NCBI RefSeq assembly: GCF_000152805.1
Contig: NZ_CH902578.1
Coordinates: forward strand, 728,233 to 792,232
Length of the DNA: 64,000 nt
Reading direction: 5' to 3'
Source: Maritimibacter alkaliphilus HTCC2654
GTDB taxonomy: Bacteria; Pseudomonadota; Alphaproteobacteria; Rhodobacterales; Rhodobacteraceae
Shown: piece after piece, positions 9,312-20,237 of the stretch
Layout: each line of letters begins with the position of its first letter
How positions within the stretch are numbered: position 1 is the stretch's first letter
Position numbers and translations under genes: made by a program
Notes under the pieces: generated by a model
Told to the model about the DNA's origin: nothing
What the model saw: only the letters and a program-made list of their open reading frames with translations
Database searches by the model: none

Positions 9312-9427
9312 CCGAGTCTCCCTTCGGAATTCACAACCTGTTTATGGTGCCGCCGGTTCCCGCCGAACGCATCTGCTTGACCCTTGCTGCGTTTTCAGTG
9401 CTTTTATCCGGCAAAAAGGGGCCGGGC

Positions 9428-10006
9428 ATGCTGAGACGACTATACGACTGGACCATCGGTCTTGCGCAATCACCCTATGCGATGTGGGGTCTCGCGCTGG
9501 TCGCATTCCTTGAAAGCTCGGTCTTTCCGATCCCGCCCGACATCCTGATGATCCCGATGATCATCGCCATGCCGCGCAAGGCCTTCCTGATCGCCGGCGT
9601 CGCGCTCGTCTCGTCCGTCGCGGGCGGGATGCTGGGCTACTACATCGGCTGGGGCCTGTTCGAGAGTATCGGACGCCCGGTGCTCGAGTTCTACGGCAAG
9701 GACGCCTATTTCGACGAATTCGCGGTGCGCTATAACGAATGGGGCGCGTGGATGGTGCTGATGGCGGGCGTCACGCCCTTCCCATACAAGGTCATCACCA
9801 TCCTGTCGGGGTCCACGGGCCTGAACTTCGGCGTGTTCATGATCTCGTCGATCATCGCGCGCGGATTGCGGTTCTTCGTGGTCGCCGGGCTGTTGTGGAA
9901 ATTCGGCGAACCGATCCGGGACTTCATCGAAAAGCGGCTCGGGCTCATGTTCGTCCTGCTGGTTGTCCTCCTCCTCGCGGGCTTTTACGTGGTGAAATTC
10001 ATATGA
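9428..10006 (+). CDS. YqaA family (DedA/SNARE-associated type) membrane protein
   Basis: The 192-residue membrane protein starts MLRRLYDWTIG, with an AAAAGGGG ribosome-binding site just upstream; a longer frame from 9344 lacks such a site. It has several hydrophobic segments and the family features ESSVFPIPPDILMIPM and the region GVTPFPYKVITI. YqaA/DedA proteins are inner-membrane proteins linked to lipid scrambling or transport and membrane homeostasis. Its TGA overlaps the ATG of dsbB (ATGA), so the two are co-translated. Confidence 0.85.
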   Translation: MLRRLYDWTIGLAQSPYAMWGLALVAFLESSVFPIPPDILMIPMIIAMPRKAFLIAGVALVSSVAGGMLGYYIGWGLFESIGRPVLEFYGKDAYFDEFAVRYNEWGAWMVLMAGVTPFPYKVITILSGSTGLNFGVFMISSIIARGLRFFVVAGLLWKFGEPIRDFIEKRLGLMFVLLVVLLLAGFYVVKFI

Positions 10007-10470
10007 CACTGAACTGGAAACAACTGGTCCTCGTGGCCACCCTCGGGTCCGTCGCCCTGCTTGGCGGTGCCTTCGTGTTCCAGGCGTTGGGATATGCGCC
10101 CTGCAAGATGTGCTATTGGCAGCGTTATCCCCATGCCGTGGCGATCCTGATCGGCGTCGTGGCGCTGGCGCTCGGTCGCAGGTGGCTGGCCTGGCTCGGG
10201 GCGCTGGCCGCGCTGACGACCTCCGGCATCGGCGTGTTCCACTCCGGCGTCGAACGCGACCTGTGGGAAGGTCCGTCAAGCTGCACGGGCGGGTCCACGG
10301 CGGGGCTGTCGACCGACGACCTCATGGATCAGATCATGTCGGCGCCGCTGGTGCGCTGCGACGAGATTCCGTGGGAGATGTTCGGCGTGACGATGGCGAA
10401 CCTTAACGCCCTGATTTCCCTCGCCCTCGCGGTGATCTGGGTCATCGCGGCCCGGCGCGCCGCCGCCTGA
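10003..10470 (+). CDS. dsbB: DsbB-type disulfide bond formation protein
   Basis: The 155-residue inner-membrane protein has four predicted membrane segments. The first periplasmic-side cysteine pair is CKMC (family CxxC) after the first segment. A second pair is formed by the cysteines in PSSCTGG and VRCDE in the loop before the last segment. DsbB reoxidises the periplasmic thiol oxidase DsbA and passes electrons to quinone. The start is fixed by the ATGA overlap with the upstream YqaA gene. Length is slightly below that of E. coli DsbB but normal for roseobacter members. Confidence 0.9.
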   Translation: MTLNWKQLVLVATLGSVALLGGAFVFQALGYAPCKMCYWQRYPHAVAILIGVVALALGRRWLAWLGALAALTTSGIGVFHSGVERDLWEGPSSCTGGSTAGLSTDDLMDQIMSAPLVRCDEIPWEMFGVTMANLNALISLALAVIWVIAARRAAA

Positions 10471-10478
10471 TTTCGGAC

Positions 10479-10558
10479 CGGGCTGCGCCCGATCCGACCC
10501 GCTGGAGGGGCCAGCCCCTCCAGACCTCCCCGAGGTATTTTCGGACCAGAGAAGAAGC
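10479..10558. repeat. Roseobacter-type intergenic repeat with two hairpins
   Basis: Between convergent dsbB and trmJ there are two inverted repeats (CGGGC-TGC-GCCCG at 10479-10491; TGGAGGGG/CCCCTCCA at 10503-10522), then CTCCCCGAGGTATTT and AGAGAAGAAG. The same arrangement recurs at 31102-31210. Dispersed elements of this look are common between genes in Rhodobacteraceae and may also serve as terminators. Confidence 0.7.
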
Positions 10559-10560
10559 GG

Positions 10561-11310
10561 TCAGTCGCCCAGTTTGCGAAAGATCTGGCGCAGCATGCCG
10601 TGGAACATCTGCACGTCGGCGCGGGTGAGCGAGAGCCGGGTCCAGGCGTTGCGCAGGACGAGCTTCATGCCCGCTGCCTTGGTCTCGGGAAAAAAGAATC
10701 CAACTTCGTCCAACCGCCGCTCGAAATGGTCCGCTAGCGCCTCGACCTCGACCTGCGTGGCGAAATCGGTCTTGGCGAGGCTCATGACCTCGGGCGCGGC
10801 GTCGATGGTCTGGCGCCCGTATTCGTAGGCGGTGAGCAGCACGGACTGGGCGAGGTTCAGCGACGCGAACTCGGGGTTCACCGGCACGGTGATGATCGCG
10901 TTGGCGCGCGACACGTCCTCGTTTTCGAGCCCCGCCCGCTCCGGCCCGAACAGCACCGCGACACGTTTGCCTTCGGCGCGCATCGCGCGGGCTTCGGCCA
11001 TGGCGCGCTCCGGCGTGCGCACGGGTTTCGCCAGTTCGCGCGACCGGGCGGTCGTCGCATAGACGTAATCGCAATCGGCCAGCGCGGCGGGCAGATCGTC
11101 ATAGACCACCGCCGCGTCCAGCACCCGCCCCGCACCCGAGGCCATCGCCACGGCCTTTGGATTGGGCCAGCCGTCGCGCGGGCCGACGACCCGCATCCGC
11201 TCCAGCCCGAAATTCAGCATCGCGCGCGCCGCGGCGCCGATGTTTTCACCCATCTGCGGGCGCACCAGCACGAAGGCGGGCTGCGGTCCTGTTTGATCTT
11301 CGTCGCTCAT
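10561..11310 (-). CDS. trmJ: tRNA (cytidine/uridine-2'-O-)-methyltransferase TrmJ
   Basis: The 249-residue protein starts MSDEDQTGPQPAF. A 41-residue upstream extension has no family character and overlaps the divergent gene. The SpoU/TrmH fold is visible: N-terminal VRPQMGENIGAAARAM, the central LFGPERAGLENED, and the C-terminal knot motif NPEFASLNLAQSV. TrmJ uses S-adenosylmethionine to methylate the ribose of position 32 in several tRNAs. The start is back to back with the + strand TfoX-like gene. Confidence 0.92.
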   Translation of the reverse strand: MSDEDQTGPQPAFVLVRPQMGENIGAAARAMLNFGLERMRVVGPRDGWPNPKAVAMASGAGRVLDAAVVYDDLPAALADCDYVYATTARSRELAKPVRTPERAMAEARAMRAEGKRVAVLFGPERAGLENEDVSRANAIITVPVNPEFASLNLAQSVLLTAYEYGRQTIDAAPEVMSLAKTDFATQVEVEALADHFERRLDEVGFFFPETKAAGMKLVLRNAWTRLSLTRADVQMFHGMLRQIFRKLGD

Positions 11311-11356
11311 GGGCCCCGTGTTACTGTGGCGCGGTCGGACGGGCAAGGAGATGGGG

Positions 11357-11695
11357 ATGGCGTTTGACGAGGGCGAGGCCGAGATCCTGCGCACCGACCT
11401 GTCGGGCCTGAAGGGGCTGACCGAAAAGGCCATGTTCGGGGGCCTGTGTTTCTTTCAGAACGGCAACATGATCGGCGGCGTGCGCCGGGCGGCCGAGGGC
11501 GGCGCGCTGATGCGGGTCGGCAAGGACAACATGAAGGCGGCGCTGGCGTCGGACGGTGTGACGCCGATGGTCATGGGCGGGCGCACCATGGGCGGATATG
11601 TCGCCGTGACGCGCGAGGCGCTGGCCGACGACCTGACGCGCACCCGACTGCTCGACATGGCGCTGACCTTCACCGCGAGCCTTCCACCGAAGTAG
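11357..11695 (+). CDS. TfoX N-terminal domain protein
   Basis: The 112-residue protein has the TfoX_N pattern (KAMFGGLCFFQNGNMIGGV, then MGGRTMGGYV). Full-length TfoX/Sxy proteins help control competence in gammaproteobacteria, but stand-alone N-terminal domains like this are of unknown role. The start at 11357 sits six bases after AAGGAG; an ATG at 11351 is also in frame but too close to that site. No competence regulation can be inferred from context, although comEC lies elsewhere in the window. Confidence 0.8.
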   Translation: MAFDEGEAEILRTDLSGLKGLTEKAMFGGLCFFQNGNMIGGVRRAAEGGALMRVGKDNMKAALASDGVTPMVMGGRTMGGYVAVTREALADDLTRTRLLDMALTFTASLPPK

Positions 11696-11748
11696 CGTTT
11701 CCCCCCAAACGCTTGTAGAAAGCCGCGAATCCCAACCGAGGACGCGTG

Positions 11749-12369
11749 ATGGCCGAAACCGACCTGCCCCAGCTTTATCTCGTGACGCCGCCGCAGTTCG
11801 AACTGTCGAGCTTTCCCGACCAGCTCGCCCGCGCGCTGGACGCGGTCGAGATCGCCTGTCTGCGGCTCGAACTCGCCACCCGCGACGAGGATACGATCGC
11901 GCGCGCGGCCGATGCCTGCCGGGAGGTGGCCCATGCCCGCGACATCGCCATCGTCATCGCCGATCATGTGCTGATGGTGGAACGGCTCGGGCTGGACGGC
12001 GTGCATTTCACCGACGGGTCGCGCCAGGTGCGAAAGACGCGCAAGGATCTGGGCAAGGATGCCATCGTCGGCGCCTTTTGCGGCACCTCGCGCCATGACG
12101 GGATGACGGCGGGCGAACAGGATGCCGATTACGTCGCTTTCGGCCCCGTCGGCACGTCGAACCTCGGCACCGGCGAAATCGCGGGGCGCGATCTTTTCCA
12201 GTGGTGGACCGAGATGATCGAAGTGCCGATCGTCGCGGAAGGCGGGCTGACCGAGGCACTGGTGCGCGACTTCGCCCCGGTCACCGATTTCTTTTCGTTC
12301 GGCGAGGAAATCTGGACCGCAGAAGACCCGACCGCCGCCCTCACCGCGCTGGCCGCCGCCCGCGCCTAG
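11749..12369 (+). CDS. Thiamine phosphate synthase (ThiE/TenI-like) family protein
   Basis: The 206-residue TIM-barrel protein resembles ThiE: PQLYLVTPP at the N-terminus, a DGVHFTDG segment, a DYVAFGPVGTS phosphate-binding segment, and VAEGGLTEA near the end. ThiE joins HMP-PP and THZ-P to thiamine phosphate. The gene is isolated from other thi genes, so it may be a second, divergent paralogue rather than the main enzyme. A GAGGA site precedes ATG 11749 (a GTG one codon earlier is possible). Its 3' end overlaps the convergent olsA by four bases. Confidence 0.72.
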   Translation: MAETDLPQLYLVTPPQFELSSFPDQLARALDAVEIACLRLELATRDEDTIARAADACREVAHARDIAIVIADHVLMVERLGLDGVHFTDGSRQVRKTRKDLGKDAIVGAFCGTSRHDGMTAGEQDADYVAFGPVGTSNLGTGEIAGRDLFQWWTEMIEVPIVAEGGLTEALVRDFAPVTDFFSFGEEIWTAEDPTAALTALAAARA

Positions 12370-13196
12370 GCCACCAGAGCGTCGAGCACCGGGCCGCGCA
12401 CCGCCGCCTCGCAATGGGCGGCCAGCGTCTTGCGGTCCGCGAAATCCGCGACCCGGACCGGTTCGTGATAGACCACCTCGACCGACCCGTTCGGCAGCGC
12501 GGCCAGCACGGCGAGCAGGTGCGGACCGAGGTCCATGCCGCCCCACCAGCCGTAGAAGCGGTCGTCCCGGCCCTTGGGCGCGTGGTAGACGACGCTCACC
12601 GGCTGCACCCGCATGGTGTCGCGCAACGCCGCGTCGAAGAAGGCCGCGAAAAGCGTCGTCTTGAAGGTCAGCACCCGGCGGCTGTCGGTCGAAGTGCCTT
12701 CGGGAAAGAACAGCAGCCTGTGGCCCAGCGACAGGCGGCGCCGGAACACCTCGACCTGCCCCCGCGCCTCGCGCCGGTCGCGCACGATGAAGACGGTCCC
12801 CGTCGCCTTGGCGAGCCACGAGATGCCGGCCCATCCCGCAACCTCGGCCTTGGAAACGAAATAGATCCGTTTCGGCGCGTTCAGAACGAAAATATCGAGC
12901 CATGACGAATGGTTGGCCACGACCGCGCCCGGCCCCTTCATCGGCGTGCCACGCACCCGCAGCCTGATGCCAAGCAGGAACAGGGCCGAAAGGCAGACGA
13001 TCCGGGTGACAGTCGGCGTGACCGGCCGCCCTTCGCCCGCGAGGAGTTTCTCGAACGGGCGCAGCAGAAAGGTGAAGAACAGGCCGAGGATCAGGACGAT
13101 CACCAACGGCACGCCGCGCAGGATCGCCACGATCCAGCCGAATGGGCCGACGGACAGGTCGGGCTGTGCCGAGCCGTCATCCCACGGCTCGCTCAC
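12366..13196 (-). CDS. olsA: Lyso-ornithine lipid acyltransferase OlsA / PlsC-type
   Basis: The 276-residue membrane acyltransferase has a hydrophobic segment near residues 20-45, then the catalytic HX4D motif in NHSSWLDIF and the acceptor-binding motif FFPEGTSTDSR, both diagnostic of the PlsC family. On its own this could be an ordinary 1-acylglycerol-3-phosphate acyltransferase. The ATGA overlap with the upstream olsB identifies it as the second enzyme of ornithine lipid synthesis, which adds the second acyl chain to lyso-ornithine lipid at the inner membrane. Confidence 0.83.
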   Translation of the reverse strand: MSEPWDDGSAQPDLSVGPFGWIVAILRGVPLVIVLILGLFFTFLLRPFEKLLAGEGRPVTPTVTRIVCLSALFLLGIRLRVRGTPMKGPGAVVANHSSWLDIFVLNAPKRIYFVSKAEVAGWAGISWLAKATGTVFIVRDRREARGQVEVFRRRLSLGHRLLFFPEGTSTDSRRVLTFKTTLFAAFFDAALRDTMRVQPVSVVYHAPKGRDDRFYGWWGGMDLGPHLLAVLAALPNGSVEVVYHEPVRVADFADRKTLAAHCEAAVRGPVLDALVA

Positions 13197-13978
13197 CCCT
13201 TCGCCTCGCGCTTGGCGAGTTTTTCGTACATCGCGCGCTGTTTCGGCGGCACCTTGGCCATGTCGACGATGATGCAGACGTCCGAGGTGTTGAACGGCTC
13301 GTCGATATAGACGCCGTCCCCGATCACGCCGTTCAGGCGCAGATAGGCCTTGATGAGCGCCGGCATCGCCTTCATCGCCGCCTTCTCGTCGATCTCATCC
13401 GCCGGCATCAGATCGGCCGAGGTGTAGAATTCGTCGAGCACGCGGGTGCGAAGCTCGGGCGGGGCGAGATGGCTGTGGTGCAGATGCGAAAGCGGAAGCT
13501 TGATCGCGTCGAGATCGGTTCCATGAAAGCTCGCCACCCCGAACATCACGTCGATCCCGTGGGCGTCGGAGTAGTTCATCAAACCCACCCAGAGCTGCGG
13601 CAGCGCCGATCCACCCCGGTAATCCCTGTGCACGCAAGACCGCCCGAGTTCCAAAAGCTTGCGCCCGCAGGTCTTGAGCGCGGTCAAATCGTATTCGGCA
13701 TCCGTGTAATAGCGGCCCAGTTTCGCGGCCTGATCGTCGCGCATCACGCGATAGGCGCCCACCGCCTGATCGCCTTCGGGCCGGGCCCGGTCATAGAGGA
13801 TCAGGTGATCGAACCAGTCGTCGAATTCGTCGCGTTCCAGCCGGTTTTCGTGATCGACGTCGACACCGTCACCGCCCAATTCCTCGACAAAGACCTGATA
13901 GCGCAAACGCTGTGCGTCGCGAATGTCGTCCTCGGTCTCGGCGATGCGCAGTTCGTAGACGGGACTGCTGTCTGACAT
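13193..13978 (-). CDS. olsB: L-ornithine N(alpha)-acyltransferase OlsB
   Basis: The 261-residue GNAT-fold (hemolysin-type) acyltransferase starts MSDSSPVYELRIAET. Recognisable segments are AQRLRYQVFVEELG, DHLILYD, VGAYRVM, LELGRSCVHRDYRGG and VMFGVASFHGT. OlsB moves a 3-hydroxyacyl chain from acyl carrier protein to the alpha-amino group of ornithine. It is followed by olsA with an ATGA overlap, giving an olsB-olsA operon for phosphate-free membrane lipids. The start at 13978 was chosen over 14035 because the upstream extension lacks conservation; a GAGGAG lies upstream but at long spacing, so the start is moderately sure. Confidence 0.88.
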   Translation of the reverse strand: MSDSSPVYELRIAETEDDIRDAQRLRYQVFVEELGGDGVDVDHENRLERDEFDDWFDHLILYDRARPEGDQAVGAYRVMRDDQAAKLGRYYTDAEYDLTALKTCGRKLLELGRSCVHRDYRGGSALPQLWVGLMNYSDAHGIDVMFGVASFHGTDLDAIKLPLSHLHHSHLAPPELRTRVLDEFYTSADLMPADEIDEKAAMKAMPALIKAYLRLNGVIGDGVYIDEPFNTSDVCIIVDMAKVPPKQRAMYEKLAKREAKG

Positions 13979-14108
13979 CGGTACGGCGGGCTCCTCGTTT
14001 TCCGGGGTTCTAGGGATCACGCGGAAGATTGGCAACAGCAGCGTTCGCTGCGTTGGTTTGACACAATTCTAGGTTGTGATAGCGTCGGAGAAACGGATGA
14101 GGCGCCCG

Positions 14109-14294
14109 TCAGCCTTCGTCGAAAACCGGTGTGAGATCGACTGTGGAGATATCAATGACCTGCTTGCCCGCGTGCTCGAAATTCACCGTCACCTTGCCAC
14201 CGACATTGGACTGCACCTGCCCCAGACCCCAGTCGGGCTGGGTCGGGCAGCGCACGAGCTGGCCGGGTTCGAGAAGCGAGGCGAGCGGGTTCAT
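14109..14294 (-). CDS. DUF3553 domain protein
   Basis: The 61-residue protein begins MNPLASLLEPGQLVRCP and contains DWGLGQVQS and KVTVNFEHAGK, matching the small DUF3553 family of alphaproteobacteria. The fold resembles the CarD/UvrD-type Tudor-like beta barrel, so a nucleic-acid or polymerase contact is possible but unproven. AAAGGA lies just before the ATG. A much longer frame extends upstream, but it is only the antisense of chpT. The gene is divergent from chpT with 27 bases between starts. Confidence 0.85.
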   Translation of the reverse strand: MNPLASLLEPGQLVRCPTQPDWGLGQVQSNVGGKVTVNFEHAGKQVIDISTVDLTPVFDEG

Positions 14295-14321
14295 CGGGTT
14301 CCTTTCGGCGGGTGACACGGC

Positions 14322-14918
14322 ATGAGCAAGGACGAAACCGCCCCGGCCCCGGATCTGGTCGCCCTCGTCGGATCGCGCATCTGCCACGATCTCGTCAGCC
14401 CCTTGGGTGCCATCGGCAACGGGATCGAGCTTATGACGCTGACCGGGGGAGAGGAAACCCCCGAGATGGCGCTGGTCAATGAAAGCCTTGTGAATGCGCG
14501 GGGGCGAATCCGGTTCTTTCGGATCGCGTTCGGGGCGGCCAACAGCGGCGCCGTGGTTCGTGCGGGCGATCTGGCCGAGGCCGTTGCCGGCATCGAAACC
14601 AAGGCGGTCGTGGAGTGGCGTATTCCCGGCGACATGGCCCGCACCGACGCGAAACTCGCGCTTCTGGCGCTCAACTGTCTGGCGAGCGCGATGCCCTATG
14701 GCGGGCGGATTTCGGTCGAGCGGGACGCAGGCGGCCTTGTCGTGACCGGGCGGGCCGAGCGGTTTCGCATCGAAGTCGACGACTGGGCCTTGATCGACGG
14801 GCGCGGAACGGCCACGCCCGCCAACATCCACTTCGCCCTGCTACCGGAAGAGGCCTTTGCTCAGGGCCGACAGGTCACGCAGGCACAGCTTGAAGCCGAG
14901 GTTCGGCTGACCGTCTGA
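14322..14918 (+). CDS. chpT: Histidine phosphotransferase ChpT
   Basis: The 198-residue protein has a dimerisation/phosphotransfer helix with the phosphorylated histidine in GSRICHDLVSPLGAIGNG, followed by a degenerate ATPase-like domain without ATP-binding motifs. ChpT relays phosphate from the hybrid kinase CckA to the response regulator CtrA (and CpdR), the core cell-cycle/motility phosphorelay of alphaproteobacteria. In roseobacters this pathway controls motility, gene transfer agent production and related traits. Neither cckA nor ctrA is nearby, which is usual. Confidence 0.93.
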   Translation: MSKDETAPAPDLVALVGSRICHDLVSPLGAIGNGIELMTLTGGEETPEMALVNESLVNARGRIRFFRIAFGAANSGAVVRAGDLAEAVAGIETKAVVEWRIPGDMARTDAKLALLALNCLASAMPYGGRISVERDAGGLVVTGRAERFRIEVDDWALIDGRGTATPANIHFALLPEEAFAQGRQVTQAQLEAEVRLTV

Positions 14919-15023
14919 CCTGTCCGGTCCGGGCACAGGCCAAAGAGAACCGAAGGCTTGGTGTTCACGTCATCACAGAGCCCCGCCGAAGCGGGCGGCC
15001 TGCAACGGATATCTTGGCGAGGC

Positions 15024-16277
15024 CTACGGTCGGACCGTGCCGTCACCCTCGACGATGTATTTGAACGAGGTCAGTTGTTCGGCCCCCACCGGCCCGCGCG
15101 CATGCATCTTGCCGGTGGCGATGCCGATCTCGGCCCCCATGCCGAACTCGCCGCCATCCGCGAACTGGGTCGAGGCGTTGCGCATCAGGATCGCGCTGTC
15201 GAGCCGTTCGAAGAACTTGGCCGCCGCCGCATCGTCCTCGGTCAGGATGGCATCGGTGTGGGACGAGGAATAGGTGCGGATATGGTCGATCGCCGCGTCC
15301 AGATTATCCACGACCTTGGCCGCGATGATCGAGTCGAGGAATTCGGTCCCCCAATCATCGTCGGTCGCGACGACTGAGCCCTTGAGGCCCTCGCCCGCAC
15401 GTACCTCGACTCCCGCCGCTATGAGCGCGTCGATCACGGTCTGGCCCAGATCCAGCGCGTCCTTGTGGACGAGCAGACATTCCGCCGCGCCGCAGATTCC
15501 GGTGCGCCGGGTCTTGGCGTTGATGACCACGTCCATCGTTTTCTGCGGGTCCGCCGCCTTGTCGATGTAGACGTGGACGATGCCTTCGAGATGGGCGAAG
15601 ACCGGCACCCGCGCCTCGCGCTGGACGAGGCCGACAAGCCCTTTACCCCCGCGCGGCACGATCACGTCGATATAGTCGGTCATGGTGAGAAGCTCGCGCA
15701 CCGCCTCGCGGTCGCGGGTCGGCACGCGCTGAATCGCGTCCTCCGGCAGACCCGCCGCCTTCAAACCTTCGACCAGACAGGCATGGATCGCGCCTGACGA
15801 GTGGAAACTTTCGGAGCCGCCGCGCAGGATCACAGCATTGCCCGCCTTGAGGCACAGGGCGCCCGCATCCGCCGTCACGTTGGGACGGCTTTCGTAGATC
15901 ACGCCGATCACGCCCAGCGGCGTGCGCACGCGCTTTATGTGCAGGCCCGAGGGCCGGTCCCATTCCGACATCACCGCGCCGACGGGATCGTCCTGTGCCG
16001 CCACCGAGCGCACGCCGTCGCACATGCCCTGAATGCGGGCCTCGTCCAGCATCAGCCGATCCATCATGGCGGGCGACAGACCCTTTTCACGGCCATATTC
16101 GAGGTCTTTGGCATTGGCCGCAATGATCTCATCCCGCCGCGCCCACATGGCGTCTGCGGCGGCGTCCAGCGCCTTGCGCTTGGCATCCGATGGCGCGAAA
16201 GCCAGCTCCGCAGCGGCGGCCTTGGCCTTGCGGCCCAGTTCCTGCATCAGCGCGGGGATGTTTTCAGCGTCTTTCAT
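15024..16277 (-). CDS. proA: Glutamate-5-semialdehyde dehydrogenase ProA
   Basis: The 417-residue enzyme reduces gamma-glutamyl phosphate to glutamate-5-semialdehyde with NADPH, the second step of proline synthesis. The family segments are [24 protein letters not shown], the nucleotide region ILRGGSE, and [13 protein letters not shown] with the catalytic cysteine. Length is typical. It is the last gene of the obgE-proB-proA block, separated from proB by 222 bases that contain a palindrome. Confidence 0.97.
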   Translation of the reverse strand: MKDAENIPALMQELGRKAKAAAAELAFAPSDAKRKALDAAADAMWARRDEIIAANAKDLEYGREKGLSPAMMDRLMLDEARIQGMCDGVRSVAAQDDPVGAVMSEWDRPSGLHIKRVRTPLGVIGVIYESRPNVTADAGALCLKAGNAVILRGGSESFHSSGAIHACLVEGLKAAGLPEDAIQRVPTRDREAVRELLTMTDYIDVIVPRGGKGLVGLVQREARVPVFAHLEGIVHVYIDKAADPQKTMDVVINAKTRRTGICGAAECLLVHKDALDLGQTVIDALIAAGVEVRAGEGLKGSVVATDDDWGTEFLDSIIAAKVVDNLDAAIDHIRTYSSSHTDAILTEDDAAAAKFFERLDSAILMRNASTQFADGGEFGMGAEIGIATGKMHARGPVGAEQLTSFKYIVEGDGTVRP

Positions 16278-16374
16278 CGGAGCCTCCGTTGTCGCCGAGC
16301 TTACATAGGCGCAAGCGGGGCGTGGGTCAAAACATGATCGTGCGATGTGGTGTCGGGATGGCGCGAGGCCGGAA

Positions 16375-16396
16375 ACCAGAATCCTAGGATTCTGGT
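16375..16396. repeat. Perfect 22-bp palindrome between proB and proA
   Basis: ACCAGAATCCT is followed immediately by its exact reverse complement. It lies about 100 bases upstream of proA. A related imperfect version with the same ACCAGAAT/ATTCTGGT arms is at 60430-60467. No T-run follows on either strand, so it is not a typical terminator. It could be an operator or a dispersed repeat. Confidence 0.8.
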
Positions 16397-16499
16397 ATCT
16401 CGCGCGGACAGCAAGTATTTGAAATCAACGCTTTGCGCGCCGCCTTTCATCCGAAAGTGTTAACAAGGGGCCTATAACCCCTGCCCGAAGCACGAAAAA

Positions 16500-18709
<2,210 letters not shown>

Positions 18710-19219
18710 TTAGGGGCGCGCGAGGCGATAGTGGATGGTGACGAGCCGGGTCTGACGCGCCCGGTTCTCGTCCAGCGTGCGCTCGACCTCGTGAAACCCG
18801 AGCTTGGTGAGGATACGGGACGAGGCCGGATTATCGGCCCAGACCCGCGCGCGAATGTCCGGGTGATCCCCGGCGTCGAAGCCGTAACCGACCAACGCCC
18901 GCGCCACCTCGGTGCCCAGTCCCCGGCCCCAGTGCGTCTTTGCCAGCAGGTAACCGATTTCGCCGTTCGCGAACTGGCCTGTGCCGACGGGCAGGTCGCC
19001 ATCGCGAATGATGCCGAAGAACGCCGCCTCGCCCATCCGCGTTGCGATCCGGTCGCGCACGAAGTCGAGCGACACGGGGTGCGGCCATGTCCCGGTCATG
19101 CGCACCACGTCCCAGTCGGACATGATCGCATGAAGCGCACAGGCGTCATCCGGGGTCTGTCGTGTGATCCGCAGGCGGGGCGTGACGATCACGTCGCCTG
19201 CGCCCTGCCCTTGTGTCAT
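18710..19219 (-). CDS. GNAT acetyltransferase (RimJ/RimL type)
   Basis: The 169-residue protein starts MTQGQGAGDVIVTPRLRI; a longer upstream frame has no family signal. It shows the N-terminal acetyltransferase_3 pattern TPRLRITRQTPDD, the acetyl-CoA loop HWGRGLGTEVARAL and the ending NPASSRILTKLGF. The substrate is unknown; relatives acetylate ribosomal proteins or small amines. It follows a second, related GNAT gene with 4 bases between them and precedes obgE. Confidence 0.85.
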   Translation of the reverse strand: MTQGQGAGDVIVTPRLRITRQTPDDACALHAIMSDWDVVRMTGTWPHPVSLDFVRDRIATRMGEAAFFGIIRDGDLPVGTGQFANGEIGYLLAKTHWGRGLGTEVARALVGYGFDAGDHPDIRARVWADNPASSRILTKLGFHEVERTLDENRARQTRLVTIHYRLARP

Positions 19220-19223
19220 GGCC

Positions 19224-19781
19224 TCAGCGCATCTTTCGGCTATAGGTCCAGGTCGGGACATTGGCATCGCGCGCGACCGAGAACGCCTCGCTGTCGCCGA
19301 CATAGGCGAAGCCCGCGTTGGTCAGCACCCGGGCGCTCGCCGGGTTGTCCTGAAACACCTCGGCAAAGAGCGTGTCGTTGCCCAAGGGATTCGCGGCGAC
19401 CAACGCCTGCACGGCTTCCGAGGCAAGCCCGGTGTTCCAGAACGGCGGCGCGACCCAGTAGCCAAGCTGGCTTTGGTTGCGATCCATCCGGGTCAGGCTG
19501 ATGACGCCCAGAACCTCATGGCCCCGGTCGCCGCCCTCGACGGACGAGCCGTCCATCACCCAGACGTCTTCCAGACGGTCCGCGGTCATCGCGCGTTTGA
19601 CGAAGGCGTCCGTGGTGCCGGGGGCCAGAGGATGCGGGATCGACCGCGTCTCTTCGGCCACGCGCCGGTCACCGGAGTAATGCGCGAGCATCCCAACGTC
19701 CGATGCCTTCGGCGGGCGCAGAACGAACCGTTCGGTTTCGATCAGAACCTGATCCTGATCCATGACTGTCTCGACTTTCAT
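19224..19781 (-). CDS. GNAT acetyltransferase (RimJ/RimL type), second copy
   Basis: The 185-residue protein starts MKVETVMDQDQ behind a strong GGAGGAGAG site. Its family segments are TERFVLRPPKASDVG, LGYWVAPPFWNTGLASEA and NPASARVLTNAGF. It resembles the next gene (18710-19219) in layout, so the two probably arose by tandem duplication. In the conserved L21-L27-GNAT-GNAT-Obg order they may act on ribosomal proteins, but nothing in the sequence proves it. Confidence 0.86.
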   Translation of the reverse strand: MKVETVMDQDQVLIETERFVLRPPKASDVGMLAHYSGDRRVAEETRSIPHPLAPGTTDAFVKRAMTADRLEDVWVMDGSSVEGGDRGHEVLGVISLTRMDRNQSQLGYWVAPPFWNTGLASEAVQALVAANPLGNDTLFAEVFQDNPASARVLTNAGFAYVGDSEAFSVARDANVPTWTYSRKMR

Positions 19782-19892
19782 ACGCTCTCCTCCTCGAAAG
19801 CGTTCACCGGCCCGATATGGGGGCGCAATCCTGCACCCCAAGGCCGTTCGGTAAACACTTCTTGGCGATCCGGCCTCCTCTCCGTCACGCCT

Positions 19893-19932
19893 AAAACGAC
19901 GAAGGGGGACCGGTTTCTAGCCGATCCCCCTT
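19893..19932 (-). terminator. Rho-independent terminator after rpmA
   Basis: Arms AAGGGGGA (19902-19909) and TCCCCCTT (19925-19932) enclose a 15-base loop. On the minus strand a TTTT follows a few bases later. It separates rplU-rpmA from the downstream GNAT genes. Confidence 0.75.
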
Positions 19933-19955
19933 GTCTTACTTTGCCGGGTATCGGC

Positions 19956-20225
19956 TTATTCTGCGGCCTCCGCTGCCGGGAGGACCGATACGAAGGTGCG
20001 GCCCTTGAGGCCCTTCGCAAAGGTCACGCGGCCTTCGGCGGTCGCGAAGATGGTGTGATCGCGGCCCATGCCCACGCCTTCGCCCGGCCACACTTTGGTG
20101 CCGCGCTGACGGACGAGGATGTTGCCCGGAATCACGGCTTCGCCGCCGTATTTCTTGACGCCAAGGCGGCGACCGGCTGAGTCGCGGCCGTTGCGGGAGC
20201 TACCACCAGCTTTTTTATGTGCCAT
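19956..20225 (-). CDS. rpmA: 50S ribosomal protein L27
   Basis: The 89-residue protein starts [16 protein letters not shown], the N-terminal tail that reaches the peptidyl transferase centre. [12 protein letters not shown] and [11 protein letters not shown] are family signatures. It is 12 bases downstream of rplU in a two-gene ribosomal operon closed by a terminator. Confidence 0.99.
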   Translation of the reverse strand: MAHKKAGGSSRNGRDSAGRRLGVKKYGGEAVIPGNILVRQRGTKVWPGEGVGMGRDHTIFATAEGRVTFAKGLKGRTFVSVLPAAEAAE

Positions 20226-20237
20226 ATCGCTCTCTCC

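Noticed and set aside
7980..9380. Long plus-strand frame over the tRNA and zinc peptidase
   Set aside because: It runs through the tRNA-Leu gene and the antisense of the peptidase and has no family-like segments.
14295..14831. Upstream extension of the DUF3553 frame
   Set aside because: It is antisense to chpT. The short form has its own AAAGGA site and the family start MNPL.
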